In this document: positions 1-5,997 of the stretch, one piece after another
Layout of the letters: each line of letters starts with the position of its first letter
Numbering within the stretch: position 1 is the first letter of the stretch
From: an uncultured Megasphaera sp.
GTDB taxonomy: Bacteria > Bacillota > Negativicutes > Veillonellales > Megasphaeraceae
DNA: 10,478 nt
Direction of reading: 5' to 3'
Assembly (NCBI GenBank): GCA_902464195.1
Contig: CABQJB010000060.1
Span: forward strand, 1 to 10,478
Translations under genes and position numbers: made by a program
The notes under the pieces: model-generated
What the model was told of the DNA's origin: nothing
Databases searched by the model: none
The model's input: the letters and a program-made list of their open reading frames with translations, nothing else

Positions 1-53
1 GGCTTAGGCTCCCTTTGTAGGGGAGCTGGCAGCTCTGCTGACTGAGAGGTTGC
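1..53 (+). repeat. Family A intergenic repeat unit, forward copy
   Basis: A two-hairpin unit. The first hairpin pairs the GGCTCCC region with GGGGAGC (about 7-26). The second is formed by the CAGC...GCTG stretch (about 29-40). The unit ends in GAGAGGTTGC (44-53). The same architecture is seen inverted at 178-236, and a related copy lies at 3868-3920. No open reading frame with coding character is present. The unit resembles structured extragenic repeats common in gut Bacillota, which is recollection rather than a database result. Confidence 0.6.
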
Positions 54-170
54 TTTTTACGCGCTAAGGGTTTCCCGAAGCGTCGTTGTTACTTTGAGTC
101 TGTCGCCGCGCAGCGGCATCTGAGTCCGAAGCGGCCTGCGGCCTGCGAACAGCGAACGGCGGCCTGCGAA
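54..170 (+). repeat. Family B repeat unit, copy 1, with heptad tail
   Basis: This unit starts with a T-run and ACGCGCTAAGGG and contains two small hairpins: GGG-TTT-CCC (about 67-77) and GCCGC-GCA-GCGGC (about 104-118). It ends in a 7-bp array whose units read GGCCTGC, GGCCTGC, GAACAGC, GAACGGC, GGCCTGC (about 133-168). Three further copies lie at about 5860-5970, 6883-7000 and 7074-7180. The 1-236 stretch otherwise contains only family A units and no gene. Confidence 0.7.
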
Positions 171-177
171 AATGCAA

Positions 178-236
178 GCAACCTCTCCGGCCCTTCGGGC
201 CACCTCTCCTATGAGGAGAGGCTTAGGCGGCCCCTA
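178..236 (-). repeat. Family A repeat unit, inverted copy, overlapping the pcrA stop
   Basis: This is the inverted counterpart of the unit at 1-53: GCAACCTCTC at 178-187 is the exact reverse complement of GAGAGGTTGC at 44-53. It carries a 5-bp hairpin with TTC loop (189-201) and a perfect 8-bp hairpin CCTCTCCT/AGGAGAGG (203-221). The distal edge GGCCCCTAC supplies the pcrA stop codon (minus strand TAG, 234-236). The hairpins may stabilise or end the pcrA mRNA, but no U-tract follows on the minus strand. Confidence 0.65.
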
Positions 237-2438
237 CAAGACTTTCTCTAAGGGGGCGTATTTTACGACGACCTGGCGGACGCCTTTGGTCGGGAATTGG
301 ATTTTCATCTGCATGTTCGGCCCTTCACCGATGACGTCGAGGACGGTGCCGATGCCCCAGATTTTATGGCGGACTTTATCGCCTTTGGCAAAGGTGTCAG
401 TGACGGCGTGTTTCTTGGGCAGGCTCGAGGCGACGGGCTTGGTCAGGATGGAGACGCGCTGTTTCCCTGGGACAGAGGCCGTCCGGCTCTGAGGCATGGC
501 GCTCTTGCGATGATAGTCTTCCATGAGCTGCGGCGGGATTTCGGCCAAGAAACGGCTGGGCATATAGGCCGAGATGCGGCCATACATGGTCCGCGTGACG
601 GCATTGGTCACGTAGAGCTGCCGTTCGGCCCGGGTGATGCCGACATAGGCCAGGCGCCGTTCTTCTTCGACCTGCGTCGGGTCCATCAGGGTCCGGCTGT
701 GTGGGAACAGACCTTCGTCGAGACCGGTCAGGAAGACGACTGGGAATTCCAGGCCCTTGGCGGCATGGAGGGTCATGAGGGTAACTTTCGAGTCACTGCT
801 TTCAAAGTCATCGACATCGCTGACGAGGGCGACGTTTTCCAGGAAGTCCTGGAGGTTGCCTTCGGGATTGCTGTCCATGTAGTCTTTGGCGACGGACAGG
901 AATTCGCCGACGTTTTCCTTGCGGCTTTCGCCCTGCGGGTCGTGTTCCGCTTCTTTGTCGAGCATTTCCCCATAGCCGGTCTGTTTGATGACCGTTTCGA
1001 TGAGGCTCAGGACGTCTTTGCCTTCGATGTCGTTGAGGATATCGAAAATCATGGCGGCGAAGTTTTCTAGCGACGCCTTGGCCCGCTTGGTGACGGGGAT
1101 CTCATCGGTCGACGACAGGGCTTCAAATAAGGAAATCCCCTGTTCTTCGGCATAGGCTGCGACGTGTTCCATCGTCGTCGCCCCGATGTTGCGCTTGGGC
1201 ACGTTGATGATGCGCGTCAGGCTCAGGCTGTCTTCCGGGTTATAGAGCAGGCGCAGGTAAGCCAGGACGTCTTTGATTTCCTTGCGGTCGTAGAACTTGG
1301 TGCCGCCGACCATGGTATAGGGAATGGCATAGCGCATGAGTTTTTCTTCGAGGACGCGGGACTGGGCGTTGGTCCGGAAGAGGATGGCCATGTCGCCATA
1401 CGGTTCATGGCTGATTTCATGGCGGTTGTAGATGACGCCGGCGATGTAGTCGGCTTCGTCGTGTTCCGTCTGGGCCTGATAATGGATGATCTTATTTCCC
1501 GTCGGGTTCTCTGTCCACAGCGTCTTCTTGGGCCGGCTTTCGTTGTTGTCGATGACGGCATTGGCCGCATGGAGGATAGTCTTCGTCGAGCGGTAGTTCT
1601 GTTCCAGTTTGATCGACGCCGCATCGGGATAGTCCCGCGTGAAGTCGATGATGTTGCGGATATCGGCACCGCGCCAGGCGTAGATACTCTGGTCGGCATC
1701 GCCGACGACGCAGATATTGCGCCAGCGGGCGGCCAGTATCTTGGTCAGGGCATACTGGGCGTGGTTCGTATCCTGATATTCGTCGACCAGGATATATTGG
1801 AACCGGGACTGGTATTTTTCCCGGACTTCATCGTTTTCCTGCAAGAGACGCACGGCCAGGAACAGGAGGTCGTCGAAATCGACGGCGTTGTTTTCCCGCA
1901 ATTTTTCCTGATACATGGCGTAGATGTCGGCCACTTTCTGTTCGTAGAAATCGGAGGCTTTCGCCGCAAAGGCCCTGGCGTCCATGAGGACGTTCTTGGC
2001 CGACGAAATGGTCCCCAACACGGAGCGCGGCGTGAACTGCTTGTCGTCGAGGTTGAGCTTTTTCAGGCATTCCTTGACCAATACCAGCTGGTCCGACGAA
2101 TCGTAGATGGTGAAATTGCGCGTATAGCCGTGGAAGCCGTCGACTTCAAAGCGCAGCAGCTTGGCACAGAACGAATGGAACGTGCTCAGCCAGATGCTGT
2201 CGGCCTGGGCACCGACCAGGTTCTCTACGCGTTCCTTCATTTCCTTGGCGGCTTTGTTGGTAAAGGTAATGGCCAGGATACGGTACGGTGCGACGCCTAA
2301 TTCCAGGAGATGGGCAATGCGGCAGGTCAGGACTTTTGTCTTGCCCGAACCGGCACCGGCCGTAATCAGCAGCGGCCCTTCGGTATGCTTGACGGCCTCG
2401 CACTGGCGGTCGTTGAGGGTATCAAAAATAGGATTCAT
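234..2438 (-). CDS. pcrA: ATP-dependent DNA helicase PcrA (UvrD/Rep family, SF1A)
   Basis: A 734-residue superfamily 1A helicase that unwinds DNA 3' to 5' using ATP. In Gram-positive bacteria PcrA acts in nucleotide excision repair, rolling-circle replication and clearance of RecA or stalled RNA polymerase. All motifs are visible: Q motif LNDRQ (8-12), Walker A AGAGSGKT (27-34), motif Ia ITFTNKAAKEM (57-67), STFHSF (85-90), motif II VDEYQD (218-223), motif III GDADQSIYAWRG (246-257), motif IV LEQNYRS (278-284), motif V TLHAAKGLEF (556-565) and motif VI EERRLAYVGITRAE (592-605). Residues ~684-730 form the C-terminal Tudor-like domain (GDKVRHKIWGIGTV) that in homologues binds RNA polymerase. 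Length is normal. The start is the ATG at 2438, preceded by GGGGAAG; an upstream in-frame GTG lies inside the terminator region. The gene follows ppaC with no obvious promoter of its own. The TAG stop lies in a repeat. Confidence 0.96.
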   Translation of the reverse strand: MNPIFDTLNDRQCEAVKHTEGPLLITAGAGSGKTKVLTCRIAHLLELGVAPYRILAITFTNKAAKEMKERVENLVGAQADSIWLSTFHSFCAKLLRFEVDGFHGYTRNFTIYDSSDQLVLVKECLKKLNLDDKQFTPRSVLGTISSAKNVLMDARAFAAKASDFYEQKVADIYAMYQEKLRENNAVDFDDLLFLAVRLLQENDEVREKYQSRFQYILVDEYQDTNHAQYALTKILAARWRNICVVGDADQSIYAWRGADIRNIIDFTRDYPDAASIKLEQNYRSTKTILHAANAVIDNNESRPKKTLWTENPTGNKIIHYQAQTEHDEADYIAGVIYNRHEISHEPYGDMAILFRTNAQSRVLEEKLMRYAIPYTMVGGTKFYDRKEIKDVLAYLRLLYNPEDSLSLTRIINVPKRNIGATTMEHVAAYAEEQGISLFEALSSTDEIPVTKRAKASLENFAAMIFDILNDIEGKDVLSLIETVIKQTGYGEMLDKEAEHDPQGESRKENVGEFLSVAKDYMDSNPEGNLQDFLENVALVSDVDDFESSDSKVTLMTLHAAKGLEFPVVFLTGLDEGLFPHSRTLMDPTQVEEERRLAYVGITRAERQLYVTNAVTRTMYGRISAYMPSRFLAEIPPQLMEDYHRKSAMPQSRTASVPGKQRVSILTKPVASSLPKKHAVTDTFAKGDKVRHKIWGIGTVLDVIGEGPNMQMKIQFPTKGVRQVVVKYAPLEKVL

Positions 2439-2459
2439 GCATTCTTCCCCTTTATAGAT

Positions 2460-2489
2460 AAAAAGGCCCACACCGTGTCGATGGGGCCT
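2460..2489 (-). terminator. Intrinsic terminator between ppaC and pcrA
   Basis: On the minus strand AGGCCC pairs with GGGCCT (plus positions 2484-2489 and 2464-2469), followed directly by five Ts (2460-2464). It lies 14 bp after the ppaC stop and ends about 20 bp before the pcrA ATG. It should end ppaC transcripts, but it also lies in the pcrA leader, so readthrough could set pcrA level. Confidence 0.75.
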
Positions 2490-2503
2490 CTGAAAATCAT
2501 CAC

Positions 2504-3775
2504 TTATTTCATTGCCGAAAGGATAGGCGGAATGACCTGTTTCTTACGGCTCATGACCTTGGGCAGGTAGACTTCCTTATCGAGGACGTCCTTGCCGAAG
2601 GCACTGCTGACGACGTCGTCCATATTGCCGGCGAAGATGAGGTTCGTCGATTCGTCGATGATGCTGGTGATCATCAGGAAGGAAGCGGCGTAATCGTGTT
2701 CAGCGCGCAATTTTTCCAAGGCATTGAGCAGGACCTGTTTCTGGTCGAGGAGATCCGTCGTATCCATGACCTGGACCTGGGCAACGGTGAAGGTCGTATT
2801 GCCGCTGGAGAATTCTTTCATGTCGTTGTGGACGATCTGGTCCGGCGTCAAATCGGAGACGTTGGCACCGGCTTTGAGCATTTCCATGCCGTATTTTTCG
2901 ACGTCTACGCCGGCGATGTTGGCCAGTTTTTCAGCGGCTTCGCGGTCAGCCGGCGTGCAGGTCGGCGAACGGAAGAGGACTGTATCGGAAATGACGGCCG
3001 ACAGGAGCAGACCGGCAATGTCTTTCGGGATGTCGATCTTAGCCTGTTCATACAAGCCCGTTACGATGGTAGCCGTGCAGCCGACGGGTTTGAAGAGGAT
3101 GGAAATGGGGCCGGCCGTTTCCAAGGTGCCGCCGATGCGGTGATGGTCGATGACGCCGATGATGGAAGCTTCGTCGATGCCGTCGATGATCTGTTTCTTT
3201 TCGTTGTGGTCGACGAGGATGACCTGCTGTTTTTCGACAGCAGCGACACAGTCGGCACAGATCATGCCGATGTATTTGCCGTTTTCAACGACAGCGTATT
3301 TGCCATCAGCCGGGATGTCGTGACCGTTATCGGTCGGTTTGAAGAACAGTTCCGGGTCGTGAGCCAGGTCTTTTACAGTGCTCAATTCTTCGCCCATGAC
3401 AGTCTTGACGAATTCATCGGCAAGCTGGCCTTTTTCGATGACGCCGACGAACTGGCCGTTATCGGCAACGGGAGCGACATCGCTTTCGTGGGATGCGAAC
3501 CATTTGGCAGCATCTTTCAGGCTGGCGCTGACCGGAAGGGCTTCGACTTCCGTGTGGACAGCTTCGCTGACTTTGACGTAGAAGTCCTTGACCAGCGGCT
3601 GCGGAGCGACGTGGAAATAATCAAGGGCAAAGGCCGTTTCCTTATTCGGTTCGCCAGCGCGGATCGGCGCAGCGTCGATACCCTGTAACTGTTTTAATTT
3701 TGCATAGGCAATGGAAGAACAAATGGAGTCCGTGTCCGGGCTCTTATGACCGGTAACAAAAATCTGTTTTGCCAC
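2504..3775 (-). CDS. ppaC: Manganese-dependent inorganic pyrophosphatase (family II) with inserted CBS pair
   Basis: A 423-residue cytoplasmic enzyme hydrolysing pyrophosphate to two phosphates, pulling nucleotide, tRNA-charging and polymer-forming reactions forward. Family II hallmarks: GHKSPDTDS (9-17; metal ligands H10, D14, D16), VDHNE (188-192), DHHR (210-213), SDT (263-265, D264 a ligand) and the C-terminal phosphate-binding SRKKQ (409-413). Plain family II enzymes have about 310 residues. The extra ~110 residues (about 66-180) sit between the GEPNKET region and the DHN motif, where regulatory CBS-PPases carry CBS domains. CBS1 is about 67-124 and CBS2 (about 131-178) looks short. No DRTGG domain is evident. 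Related CBS-PPases are inhibited by AMP/ADP and activated by ATP or diadenosine polyphosphates; that this one is too is inference. The chosen start is the GTG at 3775, five bases after GAGGTGA; the GTG at 3784 overlaps that ribosome site. Confidence 0.95.
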   Translation of the reverse strand: MAKQIFVTGHKSPDTDSICSSIAYAKLKQLQGIDAAPIRAGEPNKETAFALDYFHVAPQPLVKDFYVKVSEAVHTEVEALPVSASLKDAAKWFASHESDVAPVADNGQFVGVIEKGQLADEFVKTVMGEELSTVKDLAHDPELFFKPTDNGHDIPADGKYAVVENGKYIGMICADCVAAVEKQQVILVDHNEKKQIIDGIDEASIIGVIDHHRIGGTLETAGPISILFKPVGCTATIVTGLYEQAKIDIPKDIAGLLLSAVISDTVLFRSPTCTPADREAAEKLANIAGVDVEKYGMEMLKAGANVSDLTPDQIVHNDMKEFSSGNTTFTVAQVQVMDTTDLLDQKQVLLNALEKLRAEHDYAASFLMITSIIDESTNLIFAGNMDDVVSSAFGKDVLDKEVYLPKVMSRKKQVIPPILSAMK

Positions 3776-3780
3776 GATAA

Positions 3781-3787
3781 TCACCTC
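3781..3787 (-). promoter_or_regulatory. Ribosome binding site deciding the ppaC start
   Basis: The minus strand reads GAGGTGA, five bases before the GTG at 3775. The alternative in-frame GTG at 3784 falls within this site, so the downstream GTG, giving the N-terminus MAKQIFVTGH, is preferred. Confidence 0.75.
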
Positions 3788-3822
3788 ATTGAAAAGTATA
3801 TGTATGTTTCTATATCCCTAAC

Positions 3823-3831
3823 ATTATATCA
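3823..3831 (-). promoter_or_regulatory. ppaC promoter, extended -10
   Basis: The minus strand reads TGATATAAT, an extended -10 (TGnTATAAT) with the hexamer at 3823-3828. No good -35 is present at 16-18 bp spacing, as is common for extended -10 promoters. The start point would be near 3816, giving a leader of about 40 nt. Confidence 0.65.
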
Positions 3832-3867
3832 TAGACAAAGGATGAAGGCTAGTGCAGGCCGTCCTTT

Positions 3868-3920
3868 GGGCGCGTCAGCTCCCTTGAGAAGGGGAGCTGA
3901 CCACAGGCCTGAGGGGTTCT
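3868..3920 (+). repeat. Family A repeat unit between bioB and ppaC
   Basis: It contains a perfect 9-bp inverted repeat TCAGCTCCC (3875-3883) / GGGAGCTGA (3892-3900) and then CCTGAGGGGTT, matching the layout of the unit at 1-53. No T-tract follows on either strand, so it is not a classic terminator. It may still fold at the 3' end of bioB mRNA. Confidence 0.55.
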
Positions 3921-3943
3921 TCACAAGTCCCAAGTGTCCCCTC

Positions 3944-3978
3944 CTAATGGCTGACGGCTAACTGCTAACGGCTAATCC
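3944..3978. repeat. Heptanucleotide array overlapping the bioB stop codon
   Basis: Five consecutive 7-bp units read CTAATGG, CTGACGG, CTAACTG, CTAACGG, CTAATCC. The bioB stop (minus TAG, 3972-3974) and part of the last sense codons lie in the final unit. The units resemble those at 6624-6651 and 10420-10478. Confidence 0.7.
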
Positions 3979-4937
3979 CTATTCGTCAAGCCCAGGCGCT
4001 GGAGCATGGCCATGTCTTCGGCGATGGTCGAGCCCGACGTGGTCAGCATGTTGCCTGTAATCGAGGCCGACGCGCCGTTTAAGAGGGCTGTGGCGCCGTT
4101 TTCCGGCAGGAGCTTGCGGCCGGCAGCCAGGCGGATATTGGCTTCGGGATTGATGAAACGGAAAAAGGCGATGGTCCGCAGGACGTCGCGGCCGTCGAGC
4201 TGGGGCCGATGTTCCAGGGGCGTACCGGGAATGGGCATGAGGGCGTTGATGGGAATGGACTGGATGCCCAGTTCGGCCAGGCTGATGGCCATGTCCAGCC
4301 GGTCTTCCCAGGTTTCCCCCATGCCGATGATGCCGCCGGAACAGACGCAGAGCCCTTCTTTCTGAGCGGCCTTGATGGTGCGGATGCGGTCGTCATAGGT
4401 GTGAGTCGTGCAGATGTACGGGAAGAAACGCCGCGACGTCTCGATATTATGGTGATAACTGGTCACGCCCGTTTCGTGGAGGCGGTGCAGCTGTTCCGGC
4501 GTCAGCAGGCCGTGCGACGCACAGAGGTCGATGTGCAGGGTCTGCTTCATCGTGCGGTACGTATCCAGGGCTTTTTCAAAATCGGCACCCGTCAGGGCCC
4601 GGCCCGACGTGACGATGGCAAAACGATTGGCGCCGGCATCCTGGTTGGCCTTGGCATTGGCCAGGATTTCTTCTTTCGCCAGGAAACCGTATTCCTCACA
4701 GCCCGTATGGTGACAGGCCGATTGGGCGCAGTATTTGCAGTCTTCCCCACAGCGGCCGCTGCGGCCGTTGATGATGGTGCAGAAATCAATATGATTGCCA
4801 CAAAAATGGCGCTGTAAGGCGCCGGCCCCCTGCTGCAATTCTTCCAAAGGTGCTTCCAGGAAAATCGATAAATCATCACCGCGCTGGATGCGGTATCCCT
4901 GTATAATCTTATCAGTCAGTGCTGCTATCGTAGTCAT
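3972..4937 (-). CDS. bioB: Biotin synthase BioB, possibly the anaerobe (type II) class
   Basis: A 321-residue radical SAM enzyme inserting sulfur into dethiobiotin, the last step of biotin synthesis. The radical-SAM [4Fe-4S] motif is CGEDCKYC (C63, C67, C70). Further BioB landmarks are YHHNIETS (161-168), VCSGGIIGMGET (198-209), the SVPIN-like SIPINAL (227-233) and RLAAGRK (269-275). Compared with remembered E. coli BioB, auxiliary-cluster residues C128, C188 and R260 have counterparts C139, C199 and R269. The C97 position appears as alanine (A107 in NRFAIVTSGR), and there is a cysteine at C176 (PYICTTHT). This points to the anaerobe-type BioB. The start is the ATG at 4937 with upstream GGGAG; a longer in-frame start at 5006 would overlap the promoter. 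No other bio genes are in view, so it is a single-gene unit. Confidence 0.95.
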   Translation of the reverse strand: MTTIAALTDKIIQGYRIQRGDDLSIFLEAPLEELQQGAGALQRHFCGNHIDFCTIINGRSGRCGEDCKYCAQSACHHTGCEEYGFLAKEEILANAKANQDAGANRFAIVTSGRALTGADFEKALDTYRTMKQTLHIDLCASHGLLTPEQLHRLHETGVTSYHHNIETSRRFFPYICTTHTYDDRIRTIKAAQKEGLCVCSGGIIGMGETWEDRLDMAISLAELGIQSIPINALMPIPGTPLEHRPQLDGRDVLRTIAFFRFINPEANIRLAAGRKLLPENGATALLNGASASITGNMLTTSGSTIAEDMAMLQRLGLTNRD

Positions 4938-5035
4938 TGTCAACCCACTCCCTATTTTTATTGTGAACCATGGGATTATTATACTCGCTGCGGCGATTGC
5001 AGTCAACTCAATTTCTTTTATCTCACGGTTGACAA
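4937..5035. promoter_or_regulatory. Candidate biotin-repressor (BirA-like) operator half-sites at bioB
   Basis: TTGTCAACC (plus 4937-4945) and GGTTGACAA (plus 5027-5035) are perfect 9-bp inverted copies 81 bp apart. A third, imperfect copy, AGTTGACTG on the minus strand (5000-5008), contains the -35. The distal site and the -35 copy face each other with 18 bp between 9-mers, two more than the E. coli bio operator as I recall it. These resemble BirA half-sites (TTGTAAACC/GGTTTACAA type). Binding is unproven. Confidence 0.4.
4978..5006 (-). promoter_or_regulatory. bioB promoter (-35/-10)
   Basis: Minus strand TTGACT (5001-5006), 17-bp spacer, TATAAT (4978-4983). This is a near-consensus housekeeping promoter with predicted start near 4971, leaving a leader of about 34 nt before the ATG. 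Confidence 0.85.
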
Positions 5036-5063
5036 TATAGTTGTACCCATGCAGAGGTTGGGC

Positions 5064-5095
5064 ACGGCGGGCCGCCCTTTGGGACGGCCCCTACG
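5064..5095. repeat. Partial family C repeat downstream of rplS
   Basis: A short fragment with the C-unit core: GGGCCG (5069-5074) pairs with CGGCCC (5085-5090), CCC/GGG extends it inside, and the GGCCCCTAC edge ends at 5094. It sits 12 bp beyond the rplS terminator. No T-tract follows. Confidence 0.6.
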
Positions 5096-5106
5096 ATGGA
5101 TCTATG

Positions 5107-5155
5107 AAAAAAGAGGCTGCCCGCGAAGCCATGCTTCGTGGGACAACCTCTTTTT
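5107..5155 (-). terminator. Strong terminator of rplS, probably bidirectional
   Basis: On the minus strand GAGGTTGTCC pairs with GGGCAGCCTC and CGAAGC pairs with GCTTCG around an ATG loop (stem 5113-5150), with a small internal loop. Six Ts follow on the minus strand (5107-5112) and five Ts on the plus strand (5151-5155), so it could end transcription both ways. It begins about 20 bp after the rplS stop. Confidence 0.9.
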
Positions 5156-5175
5156 CAAGTGTTCTTGCCAATGAA

Positions 5176-5517
5176 TTACCGACGTTCGCGGATACGGGCA
5201 GCTTTGCCTGTAAGACCACGGAGGTAGTGCAGTTTTGCACGACGGACGACACCGTGGCGAACGACTTCGATTTTAGCGAGGCGCGGGGAATGTACCAAGA
5301 AAGTACGTTCAACACCAACACCGTAGGAAACGCGGCGGACAGTGAAAGTTTCGCGGACACCGCCGTTCTGACGGCCGATAACGACACCTTCAAAAACCTG
5401 TACACGTTCGCGATTGCCTTCGACAACCTTTACGTGAACTTTGACAGTATCACCAGGGCGGAATGCCGGGATATCGTCACGAAGCTGTTCCTGTTCAAGT
5501 ACGCTGATAATGTTCAT
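5176..5517 (-). CDS. rplS: 50S ribosomal protein L19
   Basis: A 113-residue ribosomal protein at the 30S-50S interface, of normal length (family about 115). Diagnostic stretches are the N-terminal helix MNIISVLEQEQL, FRPGDTVKVHVKVVEG, RVQVFEGVVI, GGVRETFTVRRVSYGVGVERTF, HSPRLAKIEVVRHG and KLHYLRGLTGKAARI. The start is the ATG at 5517, nine bases after AGGAGG; a 15-residue extension in the same frame (to 5562) has no L19 character and crosses the ribosome site. In many Bacillota rplS follows rpsP-rimM-trmD. Here it has its own promoter and terminator and repeats upstream, so it appears monocistronic. Confidence 0.97.
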   Translation of the reverse strand: MNIISVLEQEQLRDDIPAFRPGDTVKVHVKVVEGNRERVQVFEGVVIGRQNGGVRETFTVRRVSYGVGVERTFLVHSPRLAKIEVVRHGVVRRAKLHYLRGLTGKAARIRERR

Positions 5518-5608
5518 TTCTTTTTTCCTCCTATAAGACATTCGTGCCCCCGTTGCCGCCACCTTTCACGACAATCGTGTTACCGAGCAGAGGACTGCCT
5601 AAATTAAC
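5518..5608 (-). promoter_or_regulatory. rplS leader, possible L19 autoregulatory RNA
   Basis: The ~90-nt leader contains a hairpin CACGA-TTG-TCGTG (about 5566-5578). A TCCTC stretch near its 5' part is complementary to the GAGGA of the ribosome binding site. L19 leader RNAs are known upstream of rplS in Bacillota, but I cannot confirm a match to that family. Confidence 0.35.
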
Positions 5609-5614
5609 AAGGGA

Positions 5615-5643
5615 ATTATACCATAAAGCCGCGGCCCTGTAAA
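5615..5643 (-). promoter_or_regulatory. rplS promoter
   Basis: Minus strand TTTACA (5638-5643), 17-bp spacer, TATAAT (5615-5620), preceded by TGG to make an extended -10. The predicted start is near 5608. This fits a strong ribosomal-protein promoter. Confidence 0.85.
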
Positions 5644-5766
5644 GGGGAATTTTTCCATTTTATAGGAATCTTCCGTAAAGAGCTGCTTGAAAACACAACA
5701 ACCTCTCCGGCCCATCGGGACAATTGGATTCACAGGATTCACGGCGGGCCGCCTAGCCACAGCTGT

Positions 5767-5823
5767 CCGTTTTGGCAACCGTCTTGCGCCTCTCGCTGGT
5801 CGGCACCTGACGGGCCAAAAAGG
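5767..5823. repeat. 57-bp insert with inverted ends nested in the C unit
   Basis: The stretch is bounded by CCGTTTTGGC (5767-5776) and GCCAAAAAGG (5814-5823), inverted repeats matching at 9 of 10 positions. The C units at about 6830 and 7022 lack any equivalent between GGGCCGCCT and GGACGGCCCC. It may be a small nested element or a divergent repeat segment. Confidence 0.4.
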
Positions 5824-5843
5824 CTTGGGACGGCCCCTACGAA

Positions 5844-5866
5844 GGCCCCAGCCGGGGCCTTTTTTT
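5844..5866 (+). terminator. Plus-strand intrinsic terminator inside the composite repeat
   Basis: GGCCCC (5844-5849), loop AGCC, GGGGCC (5854-5859), then seven Ts. It is oriented against all annotated genes, so it would stop antisense transcription heading into the secreted-protein gene. Confidence 0.7.
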
Positions 5867-5997
5867 ACGAGCCGAGGGGTACTCGAGGCGATGTTGTCCA
5901 CCTGAGTCTGTCGCGGCGGAACGCCGCATCTGAGTCCGAGGTGGCCTGCGACCTGCGAACTGCGACCGGCGGGATGCCCTTCGGGCATCCCCTACCA

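Larger units (their letters stand above)
5698..5995. repeat. Composite repeat copy: A fragment, C unit with insert, B unit with heptads
   Basis: A family A fragment (about 5698-5719) is followed by GGATTCACAGGATTC and the C-unit core GGCGGGCCGCCT. The core is interrupted until GGGACGGCCCCTACG. A plus-strand terminator hairpin comes next, then the B unit (GAGCCGAGGGG; hairpin GCGGCG-GAA-CGCCGC) with 7-bp units GGCCTGC, GACCTGC, GAACTGC, GACCGGC. It ends in a perfect 9-bp hairpin GGGATGCCC-TTC-GGGCATCCC (5971-5991). The edge CCTAC lies 3 bp from the stop of the secreted-protein gene. No credible gene lies in this stretch. Confidence 0.75.

Noticed and set aside
3875..3900. bioB terminator
   Set aside because: The 9-bp hairpin has no T-tract on the minus strand and matches the A repeat family instead.
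5041..5607. Plus-strand open frame antisense to rplS
   Set aside because: It crosses the rplS terminator and the L19 gene, shows no protein-family features, and is a shadow.
5599..5988. Minus-strand frame upstream of rplS (129 codons)
   Set aside because: It is made of repeat sequence and runs through the rplS promoter; there is no ribosome site or recognisable domain.
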